Made by a program: the position numbers and the translations under genes. Below are positions 25,541 through 34,739 of a DNA stretch of 64,000 bases, in pieces. The number at the start of each line of letters is the position of its first letter. The first letter of the stretch is position 1. The notes under the pieces were generated by a model. It searched no databases and was not told where the DNA came from. It was given only the letters and a program-made list of their open reading frames with translations. The DNA is taken from NCBI GenBank assembly GCA_033344875.1, contig JAWPMO010000001.1, positions 4,904,627 through 4,968,626 of the forward strand. Reading direction: 5' to 3'. Source of the DNA: Ilumatobacteraceae bacterium (GTDB lineage Bacteria; Actinomycetota; Acidimicrobiia; Acidimicrobiales; Ilumatobacteraceae).

Positions 25541-25765
25541 ATGGATCGCCCCACGCGTTTCGAGCACGCACGTTTCGTCGGAGACAAGCGGACCCAACTC
25601 GTCTACGACCTCGACGAGTGGGACGACGCCGAGATCGTCCAGGAGTTCGTCGATGCCGGCGTCGGCATCCAGTTCGGTCCCGACACGCTCGTCGAGGCGC
25701 GGAACCGCGGGTACACGTTGGCCACCCCGGGCAAGCGGCGAATCGCCCGCAAGCCACGTTCCTGA
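25541..25765 (+). CDS. Small conserved-looking protein, unknown
   Basis: 74 residues, starting MDRPTRFEHARFVGDKRTQ and ending with a basic tail KRRIARKPRS. The acidic middle (DLDEWDDAEIVQEFVDA) and basic end suggest a small soluble, perhaps nucleic-acid-binding or protein-binding factor. TACGAT at 25527-25532 is 8 nt before the ATG with no Shine-Dalgarno (leaderless pattern). Codon usage with strong third-position GC supports a real gene. No family recognised. Followed by the hydrolase-fold gene after 21 bp. Confidence 0.65.
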   Translation: MDRPTRFEHARFVGDKRTQLVYDLDEWDDAEIVQEFVDAGVGIQFGPDTLVEARNRGYTLATPGKRRIARKPRS

Positions 25766-25786
25766 CCCGCTCCGACCCGTCACGTC

Positions 25787-26545
25787 ATGGAATCGACCTT
25801 CCGCAGCGGCGGATTCACGCTGGCGAGTCATCTCAAGGAGCCGTCCGGCAGCGGCGCGCGCGATGCCGATGTGCCTGCGCTGATCCTGTGCCACGGGTTC
25901 CCGGTCGGGCCGATCGACGCTCGTCGTTCGGCCGGCACCTTTCCCCAACTCATCGATCGGGTCGCCATCGAGATCGGGATGCCGGCGATGACGTTCACGT
26001 TCCGCGGGTGCGGGACCAGCACCGGCGACTTCTCGCTCCAGGGGTGGATCGACGACCTGCGTGCGGCGATCGACCACTCGATCCACACCTTCGACGTGTC
26101 GAAGGTCGTACTGGTCGGCACCAACACGGGCGGGTCGATCGCGATCTGTGTGGCCGCGGACGACCCGCGTGTCGCCGCGGCGGGGCTGCTGTCGCCACGA
26201 GCCGACTTCGACGACTGGGCCGACCACCCGCGCCGCTTTCTCGACCACGCGCGTGACATCGGTGCGGTGCGAACGCCCGGCTTCCCGAACAACATGGACG
26301 ATTGGGCGAGGGCATTCCGCCGATTCCGCCCGACCGCTGCGGCCCGGCGCTTCTCGCCACGCCCGCTGCTCGTGATGCACGGCGAGGACGACGAGAGCGT
26401 CCCGACGTCCGATGCCCGGCAGTTGGCGCAGGCTCACGGAGCGGCCGAACTGTCGTTGCTCCAGGGCGCCGGGCACCGTTTACGGCACGATCCGAGAGCC
26501 GTGGCGATCCTCATGGGATGGCTCGAGCGGGTGAAGACCGGCTGA
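25787..26545 (+). CDS. Alpha/beta-hydrolase fold protein lacking the nucleophile serine
   Basis: 252 residues. The oxyanion region LILCHGFPVGP, the acid in MHGEDDESVPTSDA and the histidine in LQGAGHRLRHDPR are present. The nucleophile elbow, which in relatives I know reads GTSTGG, is here VLVGTNTGGSIAI: asparagine occupies the nucleophile place. Hydrolysis by the classical mechanism should be lost unless the neighbouring threonines replace it. It may bind rather than cleave a ligand. Lies between the 74-residue gene and the Rrf2 regulator on the same strand. Confidence 0.82.
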   Translation: MESTFRSGGFTLASHLKEPSGSGARDADVPALILCHGFPVGPIDARRSAGTFPQLIDRVAIEIGMPAMTFTFRGCGTSTGDFSLQGWIDDLRAAIDHSIHTFDVSKVVLVGTNTGGSIAICVAADDPRVAAAGLLSPRADFDDWADHPRRFLDHARDIGAVRTPGFPNNMDDWARAFRRFRPTAAARRFSPRPLLVMHGEDDESVPTSDARQLAQAHGAAELSLLQGAGHRLRHDPRAVAILMGWLERVKTG

Positions 26546-26590
26546 CGGGTCCGCCGCCACCGGGCGGCTTCGGCGGTAACGTCCGGTTCC

Positions 26591-27055
26591 ATGCGGATCT
26601 CCGAGCGTGTCGACAATGCCGTGCGCTCCATGGCGGAGTTGGCGACGGCGGAGGGCGAATCGCTCAAGGCCGAGGTCATCGCCGAACGCCAGGGCATCTC
26701 GCTGAAGTACCTGCTCGACATCCTGCGTGACCTCAAGCGGGCCGAGCTCGTTCGGTCCCGACGGGGTCCGCACGGCGGCTTCACGCTCTCTCGGAGCGGC
26801 GAGTCGATCACGCTCGCCGACGTGTTCCGGGCGATCGACGGCCCACTCGCCGACGTGCACGACGAGAGCCTGCGCGGGCTCAGCTACGCCACACCCGCAG
26901 AACAGTTGCCCGAGGTCTGGATGGCGATTCGAGCGAGTTTGAGGCGGGTGCTCGAGACCGTCACCGTGGCCGATCTGGCCCGAGGCGAACTGCCGGCCGA
27001 CGTGCGATCGCTCGCCGCCGAGTACCGACACGACACCGAAACGAGACATGCATGA
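26591..27055 (+). CDS. Rrf2-family transcriptional regulator
   Basis: 154 residues. The Rrf2 winged helix is clear: MRISERVDNAVRSMAELA, EVIAERQGISLKYLLDILRDLKRAELVRSRRGPHGGFTLSR and ITLADVFRAIDG. There are no cysteines, so it cannot hold an Fe-S cluster like IscR or NsrR and is closer to CymR-type members that control sulfur metabolism. It overlaps the start of the bisphosphate nucleotidase by ATGA, and an inverted repeat sits over the cysD promoter further down, so it is the likely regulator of the sulfate activation genes. TAACGT at 26577-26582 is 8 nt before the ATG. Confidence 0.88.
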   Translation: MRISERVDNAVRSMAELATAEGESLKAEVIAERQGISLKYLLDILRDLKRAELVRSRRGPHGGFTLSRSGESITLADVFRAIDGPLADVHDESLRGLSYATPAEQLPEVWMAIRASLRRVLETVTVADLARGELPADVRSLAAEYRHDTETRHA

Positions 27056-28017
27056 CCGTCGACCGACCAACCATCGACGCGGCGATCGCCGCCGTGACCG
27101 CTGCCGCCGACCTGACGACGTCGGCACAGGGGCGATTGCTGGCAGGCGACACGCTCACCAAGACCGATGACAGCCCGGTCACGGTCGCCGACTTCGGCGC
27201 CCAGGCGGTCGTCTGCGCCGTCCTCACCGATTCGCTCGGCGAGATCGAGATGGTGGGGGAGGAGGACGCGAACGACCTCGTCGACGATCGGTCGGGCTTG
27301 CTCGACGGCGTGGCCGGGCTCGTGTCGTCCACGCTCGCCCGCGATGTGTCGCCGGCGACCCTGCTCGACTGGATCGCCGTCGGCTCGGGGTCGGCTTCGG
27401 CCGACCGGTACTGGACACTCGACCCGATCGACGGCACGAAGGGCTTCCTCCGCGGCGATCAGTACGCGATCGCGCTGGCGCTGATCGAACACGGCGAGGT
27501 CGTGCTCGGCGTGCTCGGATGTCCGAACTACCCGCTCACCTCCGGCGCTCGGGGTGCGACGTTCGTGGCCGCTCACGGCGAAACCCATCTACTGGCGGCG
27601 GGGGAGCGCACCCAGGTGAACGTCGTGCCGCCCGCGTCGCTCGATGTCGCCCGGTTCTGCGAATCGGTCGAGTCCGGGCACTCCGACCAGGGGCAGTCCG
27701 CCCAGATCGCCGAGCAACTCGGTATGACCGCCGAGCCGTATCGGATCGACAGCCAGTGCAAGTACGGCGCGATCGCCCTCAGCGACGCGAACGTGTACCT
27801 GCGGCTCCCGACGCGGGCCGACTACGTCGAGAAGATCTGGGATCACGCGGCCGGCAAGTTGGTGGTCGAGAACGCCGGTGGGCGGGTGACCGACGTGCAC
27901 GGCGCTCCGCTCGACTTCGCCCGGGGCGCTCGCCTGTCGGCGAACAGCGGTGTCATCGCGACGAGTGGCAGGTTCCACGACGAGGTCGTCGCGGCGGTCG
28001 GCAACGTGCTGTCCTGA
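27052..28017 (+). CDS. cysQ: 3'(2'),5'-bisphosphate nucleotidase, HAL2/CysQ type
   Basis: 321 residues of the inositol-monophosphatase fold. Metal-binding motifs: GEEDAND, LDPIDGTKGFLRGDQYA and KIWDHAAGKLVVENAGG. The sequence DPIDGTKGFLRG-QYA is the signature of the HAL2/SAL1 branch, which removes the 3'-phosphate from PAP, and in some cases PAPS. PAP is made each time a sulfotransferase uses PAPS. The gene overlaps the Rrf2 regulator and precedes cysD by 59 bp. Family is firm; the preference for PAP is from the motif and from context. Confidence 0.9.
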   Translation: MTVDRPTIDAAIAAVTAAADLTTSAQGRLLAGDTLTKTDDSPVTVADFGAQAVVCAVLTDSLGEIEMVGEEDANDLVDDRSGLLDGVAGLVSSTLARDVSPATLLDWIAVGSGSASADRYWTLDPIDGTKGFLRGDQYAIALALIEHGEVVLGVLGCPNYPLTSGARGATFVAAHGETHLLAAGERTQVNVVPPASLDVARFCESVESGHSDQGQSAQIAEQLGMTAEPYRIDSQCKYGAIALSDANVYLRLPTRADYVEKIWDHAAGKLVVENAGGRVTDVHGAPLDFARGARLSANSGVIATSGRFHDEVVAAVGNVLS

Positions 28018-28092
28018 AGAATTCTTGAGTCGAATCGGGTTGCACCCGGCCGCTCAACTCCGTATTCTCCCGTGTCATGGTAGAGAATACGG
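28017..28092 (+). promoter_or_regulatory. cysD promoter with overlapping inverted repeat
   Basis: TTGCAC (28040-28045) and TATTCT (28063-28068) are 17 bp apart, and the -10 box is 8 nt from the ATG at 28077, giving a leaderless transcript. Arms CCGTATTCTC (28060-28069) and GAGAATACGG (28083-28092) are exact complements separated by 13 nt and enclose the -10 box and start codon. A separate perfect palindrome, AAGAATTCTT, lies upstream at 28017-28026. These are good operator candidates for the nearby Rrf2 protein; the repeat could also fold as RNA and bury the start. Confidence 0.6.
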
Positions 28093-29027
28093 TAAACGTG
28101 TCTGAGCAGGCACCGGAGATCACGGCCGGTCGCCTGACCCATCTCCAGCGCCTCGAGTCCGAAGCGATCCAGATCATGCGCGAGGCCGTCTCCGAGAGCG
28201 AGCGTCCCGCCATGCTGTACTCGATCGGCAAGGACAGCTCGGTCATGTTGCACCTGGCCCGCAAGGCGTTCTTCCCGAGCGTGCCGCCGTTCCCGCTGGT
28301 CCACGTCGACACCACGTGGAAGTTCAGCGACATGTACGCGTTCCGTGATGGCGCCGCCAAGGAGGCCGGCATGGAGCTGATCGTGCATCAGAACCCCGAG
28401 TGCGTCGAGCGGGGGATCAACCCGTTCGACCACGGTTCCGCCCTCCACACCGACATGTGGAAGACCGAGGGCCTCAAGCAGGTCATCGACAAGCACCGAT
28501 TCGACCTCTGCTTCGGCGGCGCCCGTCGCGACGAAGAGAAGTCCCGTGCCAAGGAGCGCGTGTTCTCCATCCGCTCACCGCAACACCAGTGGGACCCGAA
28601 GCGTCAGCGCCCCGAGCTCTGGCAGGTGTACAACGGCCGCCGCAGCCCGGGTGAGACGTTGCGTGTCTTCCCGATCTCGAACTGGACCGAACTCGACGTC
28701 TGGCAGTACATCCATCTCGAGCAGATCCCGATCGTGCCGCTCTACCTGTCGGCGCCGCGTCCGGTCGTCGACCGCGACGGCGTGATGATCATGGTCGACG
28801 ACGACCGCTTCCGCCTGCACGAGGGTGAGCAGCCCGAGATGAAGTCGATCCGATTCCGCACGCTGGGTTGCTACCCGCTGTCGGGTGCGATCGAGAGCGA
28901 CGCGACCGAGTTGACCGACGTCATCCAGGAGATGCTGCTCGCGACGACATCCGAGCGTCAGGGTCGAGTGATCGACTTCGATGGTGCGGCGTCCATGGAG
29001 AAGAAGAAGCAGGAGGGGTACTTCTGA
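28077..29027 (+). CDS. cysD: Sulfate adenylyltransferase subunit 2, CysD
   Basis: 316 residues. [20 protein letters not shown] is the PP-loop (SxGKDSS) of the ATP pyrophosphatase fold; [19 protein letters not shown] and [22 protein letters not shown] are CysD hallmarks, and the C-terminus [21 protein letters not shown] is typical of the family. With the CysN GTPase it forms adenosine 5'-phosphosulfate from sulfate and ATP. ATG at 28077 sits within an inverted repeat and next to a -10 box. The stop overlaps the cysNC start (TGATG). Confidence 0.96.
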   Translation: MVENTVNVSEQAPEITAGRLTHLQRLESEAIQIMREAVSESERPAMLYSIGKDSSVMLHLARKAFFPSVPPFPLVHVDTTWKFSDMYAFRDGAAKEAGMELIVHQNPECVERGINPFDHGSALHTDMWKTEGLKQVIDKHRFDLCFGGARRDEEKSRAKERVFSIRSPQHQWDPKRQRPELWQVYNGRRSPGETLRVFPISNWTELDVWQYIHLEQIPIVPLYLSAPRPVVDRDGVMIMVDDDRFRLHEGEQPEMKSIRFRTLGCYPLSGAIESDATELTDVIQEMLLATTSERQGRVIDFDGAASMEKKKQEGYF

Positions 29028-30928
29028 TGGCACATTCATCCGATCTCATCGCCGAGGACATCGAGGGGTACCTCCGGTCCCACCAGTACAAGTCGCTGCT
29101 CCGCTTCATCACGTGCGGATCGGTCGACGACGGCAAGTCGACGCTCATCGGCCGGCTGCTGTTCGAATCGCACCTGGTCTTCGAAGATCACCTCGCCGCA
29201 CTGAAGGCCGACTCGGCCAAGGTCGGCACCCAGGGTGAAGATCTGGACTTCGCACTGCTGCTCGACGGTCTCGCCGCCGAACGCGAGCAGGGCATCACGA
29301 TCGACGTCGCCTACCGGTTCTTCTCGACCGAGCACCGCAAGTTCATCGTGGCCGACACCCCGGGCCACGAGCAGTACACCCGCAACATGGTGACCGGTGC
29401 CTCGACGGCCGACGTCGCCGTGATCCTGATCGACGCCCGCAAGGGCGTGCTCACCCAGACCCGTCGACACAGCTACCTGGTGTCGCTCCTGGGCATCAAG
29501 CGGGTCGTCGTGGCCGTCAACAAGATGGACCTCGTCGAGTTCTCCGAAGAACGTTTCGACGAGATCGAGGCCGAGTACCGCGAGTTCGCCGCCCAGATCG
29601 GGCTCGAGCACATGACGTTCATCCCGATGTCGGCGCTCAAGGGCGACAACGTCACCGAGCGCAGCGCGCACACCGACTGGTACGACGGCCCGACCCTGAT
29701 CGGGTTCCTCGAGACCGTCCCGGTCGACGACGAGCGCGCCGACGGCGACTTCCGGTTCCCCGTGCAGTGGGTGAACCGCCCGAACCTCGACTTCCGAGGC
29801 TTCTCCGGCGAGATCGTCGGCGGCACCGTTCGACCGGGCGATGCGGTTCGGGTGCTGCCCGCCGGCACCACGAGCACGGTCGACCGGATCGTGACGATGG
29901 ACGGCGATCTCGACGAGGCGATCGCCGGCCAGTCGGTGACGCTCACGCTCACCGACGAGATCGACGCCTCACGCGGCGATCTGATCTGCGCCGCCGACGC
30001 CCCCGCCGAGGTCTCCGACCAGTTCGAAGGCCACGTGATCTGGATGCACGAAGACGCCATGCTGCCCGGCCGCCCGTACCTGATGAAGATCGGGACCCGG
30101 ACGGTCGGCGTGTCGATCGCCAACCCGAAGTACCGGGTCGACGTGAACACGCTCGACCACCTGGCGGCCAACACGCTCGAGCTCAACGAGATCGGCGTGT
30201 GCAACCTGAGCCTCGACCGGCCGATCCCGTTCGATCCGTACGCCGCCAACCGGAACACCGGCGGGTTCGTCATCATCGACAAGCTGACGCAGAACACCGT
30301 CGGCGCGGGTCTGCTGCACTTCGCGCTCCGCCGCTCGCACAACATCCACTGGCAGGACGTCAAGGTCGACAAGGCCGCCCGCAGCGAGTTGAACAGCCAT
30401 GGACCGGGCGTCGTCTGGATGACCGGCCTCTCCGGCGCCGGCAAGTCGACCATCGCCAACATCGTCGAGTCGAAGCTGCACACGATGGGCGTGCGCACCT
30501 ACCTCCTCGACGGCGACAACGTCCGCCACGGACTCAACCGCGACCTCGGGTTCACCGACGCCGACCGCGTCGAGAACATCCGCCGGATCGCCGAGGTGTC
30601 GGGCCTGATGGTCGACGCCGGCCTCCTGGTACTCGTGTCGTTCATCTCACCGTTCCGAGCGGAGCGCCGGCTGGCCCGCGAGCGGGTCGAGGACGGCGAG
30701 TTCGTCGAGGTGCACGTCGACGCGAGCGTCTCGCTCGCCGAGAGCCGCGACCCGAAGGGGCTGTACGCCAAGGCGCGCCGCGGCGAACTCAGCAACTTCA
30801 CGGGGATCGACTCGCCGTACGAACCACCGGAGCACCCGGAGGTCTACGTCGACACGGCGACGATGGCGCCAGAGGACGCGGCCGATGCCGTGATCGCAGC
30901 GCTCCGCGAGCGCGGCATCCTTCGGTGA
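29027..30928 (+). CDS. cysNC: CysN-CysC fusion: sulfate adenylyltransferase subunit 1 and APS kinase
   Basis: 633 residues from the ATG at 29027, preceded by AGGAGGGG. Residues 25-235 are the CysN GTPase ([35 protein letters not shown]), followed by two beta-barrel domains to about 440. Residues 455-633 are APS kinase: [40 protein letters not shown] and [22 protein letters not shown]. The product is PAPS, the donor for sulfotransferases. Fusion of the two is common in actinobacteria and proteobacteria. Four sulfotransferase genes lie downstream within 19 kb. Confidence 0.96.
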   Translation: MAHSSDLIAEDIEGYLRSHQYKSLLRFITCGSVDDGKSTLIGRLLFESHLVFEDHLAALKADSAKVGTQGEDLDFALLLDGLAAEREQGITIDVAYRFFSTEHRKFIVADTPGHEQYTRNMVTGASTADVAVILIDARKGVLTQTRRHSYLVSLLGIKRVVVAVNKMDLVEFSEERFDEIEAEYREFAAQIGLEHMTFIPMSALKGDNVTERSAHTDWYDGPTLIGFLETVPVDDERADGDFRFPVQWVNRPNLDFRGFSGEIVGGTVRPGDAVRVLPAGTTSTVDRIVTMDGDLDEAIAGQSVTLTLTDEIDASRGDLICAADAPAEVSDQFEGHVIWMHEDAMLPGRPYLMKIGTRTVGVSIANPKYRVDVNTLDHLAANTLELNEIGVCNLSLDRPIPFDPYAANRNTGGFVIIDKLTQNTVGAGLLHFALRRSHNIHWQDVKVDKAARSELNSHGPGVVWMTGLSGAGKSTIANIVESKLHTMGVRTYLLDGDNVRHGLNRDLGFTDADRVENIRRIAEVSGLMVDAGLLVLVSFISPFRAERRLARERVEDGEFVEVHVDASVSLAESRDPKGLYAKARRGELSNFTGIDSPYEPPEHPEVYVDTATMAPEDAADAVIAALRERGILR

Positions 30929-30947
30929 CGTCGGCAACCGGTCGATC

Positions 30948-32711
30948 ATGAGCACCGATTCCTGGATCACGCTGGTCGTCCTGCTGGTCACCGGCGTCGT
31001 GCTCGTGCGCGACCGGTTCCCGGCCGTCATCGTCCTCGGCGGTGCAGTGGCATCGCTGCTGTTCGCCGGGGTGATCGACCAGAACATCGCACTCAGCGGG
31101 TTCTCGGCGTCGGCGCCGTCGACGATCGCAGCGCTCTACGTGGTCGCTGGTGCCGTCACGCTGACCGGTGCATTGAACGTGCTGGTCGATCGGCTCCTCG
31201 GCCACGGGTCGCTGCTCCGGCTGGTCAGCGGCACGGCCGCGATCTCGGCGTTCGTGCCCAACACACCGCTGGTCGCGATGACCGCACCCCGCCTCGTTCG
31301 CTCGTGTCAGCGGCGTGGCGTGAGCGCGTCGCGCTTCCTGATGCCGCTGTCGTTCGCGAGCCTGCTCGGTGGCACGATCACCCTGATCGGCACGTCCACG
31401 AACCTGGTCGTCTCCGACCTGCTGAAGCAGGCGGGGGAGGAGCCGCTCGGGATGTTCGAGATCACCGCCGTCGGACTGCCGGTCGCGCTCGTCGGCGTCG
31501 CCGTGCTCGTGGCTGTCGGTCCCCGGCTCCTTCCGGAACGGGTGGCCGCGACCGCGAACATCGATCGACGGGCACGTGAGTTCCAGATGGCGGCCCGCGT
31601 CGACCGCGACGGGCCGCTGCACGGCCGCACCGTCGGCGAATCCGGCTTGCGTGGCCTCGACGGGGCGTTCCTCGCACTGGTCGAACGGCAGGGCCCCGAC
31701 GGGTCGGTCATGACGATCACCGCCTCGTCCGACACCGTCCTCGATGCCGACGACGTGTGCTGCTTCGTGGGTGACTCCACCCGCATGATCGACCTCCACG
31801 AGATCCCCGGGCTCACCAGCCTCGAACGATCGCAACTCGCCGTCGCCGAAGGCCCCGGCACGCAGGTGTTCGAAGCCGTCGTGTCCCCGGGGTCGCGGCT
31901 GATTGGCGCCACGCTGCAGTCGGCGGAGTTCCGGACCCGCTACGGCGGCGCCGTCATGGCCGTGCACCGGTCGGATGGCGAGCTGACCGGCCAACTCGGT
32001 CGCCTCCAACTCCGCGCCGGCGACGTGCTGCTCGTGCTCGCCTCGGCGTCGTTCGCGACCCGGTGGCGCGGCGATGCCGACTTCTCCCTCGTCGCTGCTC
32101 TCGACGATCCGCCGCCGGCGCGGCGACACCGGGCCTGGCTGCCGATCGTGGCGGCGGTGGCGATGATCGTCACCGCAGCGGCCGGTTGGCTCTCGCTGTT
32201 CGAAGCAGCGTTGGCGGCAGCGATCGTGGTCGTGGGCGGCGGTGTGATGTCGGCGCGCGAGGCGTGGCGATCGATCAACATCGACGTCGTGCTCACGATG
32301 GCCGTGGCGATCAGCCTCGGCGGCGCCGTGTCGGCGAGTGGTCTCGCCGCGGAGATCGCGTCACTGCTCGGTTCCGACGGCGTGCTGCGCGCGGGCGACG
32401 CCGGCCTGATCGCGGCGGTGATCATCATCACGATCGCGTTGACCGAGTTGGTCACCAACACGGCTGCGGCGGCGTTGATGGTGCCGGTCGGCCTCTCGGC
32501 AGCGGTCGAGGCCGGCGTCGACCCCCGAGCGATCGCGACCGCCGTGTTGGTCGGCGCGTCGTGCTCGTTCCTGTCGCCGATCGGCTACCAGACCAACCTG
32601 ATGGTGTTCGGCCTCGGTGGTTACAAGTTCACCGACTTCGCCCGAGTCGGGTTCCCGCTGACGATCACGACCGTGGTCACGGCGACCACGATGCTCGCGC
32701 TCGCAACCTGA
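30948..32711 (+). CDS. SLC13-type anion permease with RCK_C domains (sulfate)
   Basis: 587 residues. Two membrane halves (about 5-195 and 388-587) flank a soluble part with two TrkA-C/RCK_C domains (about 205-375), the SAC1-like layout of bacterial sulfate/dicarboxylate:sodium symporters. LIGTSTNLVVSDLLK and SPIGYQTNLMVFGLGGY are the two substrate-site loops with conserved Asn-Leu. Position directly behind cysNC (19 bp) makes sulfate the likely cargo; an organic anion cannot be excluded. Last gene of the sulfate activation cluster. Confidence 0.88.
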   Translation: MSTDSWITLVVLLVTGVVLVRDRFPAVIVLGGAVASLLFAGVIDQNIALSGFSASAPSTIAALYVVAGAVTLTGALNVLVDRLLGHGSLLRLVSGTAAISAFVPNTPLVAMTAPRLVRSCQRRGVSASRFLMPLSFASLLGGTITLIGTSTNLVVSDLLKQAGEEPLGMFEITAVGLPVALVGVAVLVAVGPRLLPERVAATANIDRRAREFQMAARVDRDGPLHGRTVGESGLRGLDGAFLALVERQGPDGSVMTITASSDTVLDADDVCCFVGDSTRMIDLHEIPGLTSLERSQLAVAEGPGTQVFEAVVSPGSRLIGATLQSAEFRTRYGGAVMAVHRSDGELTGQLGRLQLRAGDVLLVLASASFATRWRGDADFSLVAALDDPPPARRHRAWLPIVAAVAMIVTAAAGWLSLFEAALAAAIVVVGGGVMSAREAWRSINIDVVLTMAVAISLGGAVSASGLAAEIASLLGSDGVLRAGDAGLIAAVIIITIALTELVTNTAAAALMVPVGLSAAVEAGVDPRAIATAVLVGASCSFLSPIGYQTNLMVFGLGGYKFTDFARVGFPLTITTVVTATTMLALAT

Positions 32712-32732
32712 TCCCGGACCCCGAGTTGTTCG

Positions 32733-33287
32733 TCACGCCGTGCTGGCATTGTGCTGCGTGCCGATCTCGGCGAGAATTCGGTCCGTCGGTCCGGTCGCTC
32801 CGATCACGTTCATGAACTCGGGGAACGCGGTCCCGAGGTCGGGGAGCCAGTACTCGACCGAGCGGCGAGTGGAGACGAACTCGGTGATGTTCGCAGTGAC
32901 CACGTCGACATAGGTCTGGCAGACCATCGGCTTCTCGTCCTCCTGCCAGTCGGTCTTCCGCTGCACGATCCCGTGGGCGAAGGCCCGAATGATGTTGGCT
33001 CGGTAATCGGAGTCCCAGCGCCGCAGGAAACTGTTTGCCACCTCGTCGGGGTCCCGCCGGAGGTGGACGTAGAGCACGTCGGTGCCGTCGAAGCGCGACG
33101 CGAGGGAGCCCAGCATCCAACTCAGACGATTGTCGACCTCGATGTGGTCGTCGGGATACGCGAATCGTTGTTCACCGACGAGACGGGAGTTCGTCTCGTG
33201 GCCCGCGGTGAAGTTCTCGATGTGGGCGCAGGCGCGGGCGAACGTGGTGGTGCCGCAGCGACCGGTTCCGAGGACGAAGACTCGCAT
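32733..33287 (-). CDS. Sulfotransferase, short form
   Basis: 184 residues from the ATG at 33287. VFVLGTGRCGTTTFARACAH is the 5'-phosphosulfate-binding loop and HLRRDPDEVANSFLRRW supplies the 3'-phosphate-binding arginine and serine of PAPS-dependent sulfotransferases. The protein is short (typical 250-350), with the C-terminal substrate part reduced. Acceptor unknown. TACCGT lies 8 nt before the ATG. It converges with the sulfate permease gene and is divergent from the glycosyltransferase pair, tying PAPS supply to PAPS use. Confidence 0.82.
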   Translation of the reverse strand: MRVFVLGTGRCGTTTFARACAHIENFTAGHETNSRLVGEQRFAYPDDHIEVDNRLSWMLGSLASRFDGTDVLYVHLRRDPDEVANSFLRRWDSDYRANIIRAFAHGIVQRKTDWQEDEKPMVCQTYVDVVTANITEFVSTRRSVEYWLPDLGTAFPEFMNVIGATGPTDRILAEIGTQHNASTA

Positions 33288-33401
33288 GGGCCCGTACGGT
33301 ACCGGGTGGCCAGATCGCACGGTCGATCTCGGTTCCGCCCTTCACCGTGCCGAGCCGGTGTTTGACGATGTCGTGCGAAATCAACGCATACTGTGCGGGT
33401 T

Positions 33402-33494
33402 ATGTTCTGTGAGGCCCCAGCGCTTCGAGCCGACCGATGTGCCGACCGGAACCCTCGGACCGGCTGGCGGGCCCCGAGAGCCGGCAGCGCGTGA
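33402..33494 (+). CDS. Possible leaderless 30-residue upstream ORF
   Basis: An ATG at 33402 lies 9 nt after CATACT (33387-33392), which itself follows TTGACG (33362-33367). The ORF MFCEAPALRADRCADRNPRT... ends with TGA at 33492-33494, overlapping the GTG at 33491 of the next gene as GTGA. It would be translated from the transcript's 5' end and couple to the main gene. The peptide has no family similarity; it is a regulatory or coupling ORF if real. Confidence 0.35.
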   Translation: MFCEAPALRADRCADRNPRTGWRAPRAGSA

Positions 33495-34738
33495 GCCGGG
33501 CGCGTCAGCTCGTCAAGCGGGTCTTGCCGGCTCCACTCGTCGAAGCCATCCGGAAGCGGCGACGTTCGGGGGAGGAGCGACGTTCGGGTCGTGGCCGTCG
33601 GGCCGCAGCGCGTCGATCCGGCGACACCGATCGGATGATCGCGCTGGGTACCGGTCTGTGGTCGAGCGACGAGTCCACCGATGCGGCACGGTTCGAGGCG
33701 GCGCTCGCGACGACTCCCGACGCGACCGACGCCCGAGGTCATGGTGCGTTGGCGCTCGCCCAGTGGCGTCTCCATCACGGCGAGCCCGAGGCGGCACTCC
33801 GGACGGTCGAGACCTCGCGCGCGGCGAGCCGGTCGGTCCAAGACGATCTCGACCTCCTGCGCGTCGACTGTCTGATCGAGTGCGGGCGTGCGCGTGACGC
33901 GCTCAGCGCCCTGGCGCGGCTGACCGGCAAGCACTCGAACGATCCGGCGCTCACGCTCCGCGCCGCGTCGGCGCGCCTGCTCCTCGAACCCGACCGGGGC
34001 ACCGGGTCGGGACCCGTGGTCGAAGCGTTGAACACGATCTATCGCGATGGGTCGACGGCGATGGCGTGGCGGACCTGCGTCGGCTCCCCGGTCGGCGTGG
34101 CCAACCTGTCGAGTGCAGCACCCCGTGCCGAACCGAACGGCGGGTCGGCGTTGGTGACCGTCGTGACGTGGGTCGACGATTCGGGAGAGGTGCCCGTCCT
34201 CGAGTCGCTGTGCGATCAGACCTGGTCGAACATCGAGGTGCTGATCCTGAACGGATCTCGAGCCGTGAGCGGCGGTGTGCTCGACCGTTCGGAGAGCGAC
34301 GACCGCGTCCGCGTGGTCGACGGTGACCCGGCCGGCCGCGGACCCTTCGACGCAGCTGCCGAGCACGGCAACGGTGAGTTCGTCACCATGCAGCCGCCCA
34401 GCTCCTGGGCGCACTGCCAACGGATCGAGATGCAGGCTGCCGCGATGACCATCGACCCCCAGCTCACCGGGACCGTGGCGAGTCACCTGGTGGTCGGTCG
34501 CGACCTCCGACCGTTGCCGCTCGGTCGGGTCGCCGGCAAGCCGCTGATCGGACCCGCGCCGCGACTGGCCATGTTTCGAGTCGCCGGGTCGACTCCGGCC
34601 GAGGTCACCCGCCGGTTCGAGGCGGTCTCGAACTGCACGTCGCCGACGACCGGCGAGTTGTTTCCACCCGACGGAGTGACGCTCGTCCTTCCGGGCATTC
34701 CGCTGGTGCTGACGAACGAGCATCGGGAGGCTGACTGA
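33491..34738 (+). CDS. Glycosyltransferase-like protein with TPR-like N-terminus
   Basis: 415 residues from the GTG at 33491 (MSRARQLVKRVLPAPLVEAIRKR); an ATG at 33437 adds 18 unlikely residues. Residues 65-190 are alpha-helical repeats (ALALAQWRLHHGEPEAALRTVE and similar). Residues 215-415 are a GT2-like fold: SALVTVVTWVDDSGEVPVLES then DQTWSNIEVLILNGSRA, but the DxD motif is not evident, so catalysis is doubtful. It ends one base before the next glycosyltransferase gene and likely forms a pair with it. Confidence 0.7.
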   Translation: MSRARQLVKRVLPAPLVEAIRKRRRSGEERRSGRGRRAAARRSGDTDRMIALGTGLWSSDESTDAARFEAALATTPDATDARGHGALALAQWRLHHGEPEAALRTVETSRAASRSVQDDLDLLRVDCLIECGRARDALSALARLTGKHSNDPALTLRAASARLLLEPDRGTGSGPVVEALNTIYRDGSTAMAWRTCVGSPVGVANLSSAAPRAEPNGGSALVTVVTWVDDSGEVPVLESLCDQTWSNIEVLILNGSRAVSGGVLDRSESDDRVRVVDGDPAGRGPFDAAAEHGNGEFVTMQPPSSWAHCQRIEMQAAAMTIDPQLTGTVASHLVVGRDLRPLPLGRVAGKPLIGPAPRLAMFRVAGSTPAEVTRRFEAVSNCTSPTTGELFPPDGVTLVLPGIPLVLTNEHREAD

Positions 34739-34739
34739 C

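Noticed and set aside
25377..25883. Stop-codon readthrough of the TAG at 25374 to make a longer protein
   Set aside because: The frame stays open, but the sequence beyond TAG has no protein-like composition and overlaps two well supported genes.
33437..33490. Start of the glycosyltransferase-like gene at ATG 33437
   Set aside because: The added 18 residues do not resemble a transferase start, and the GTG at 33491 is explained by overlap with an upstream ORF.
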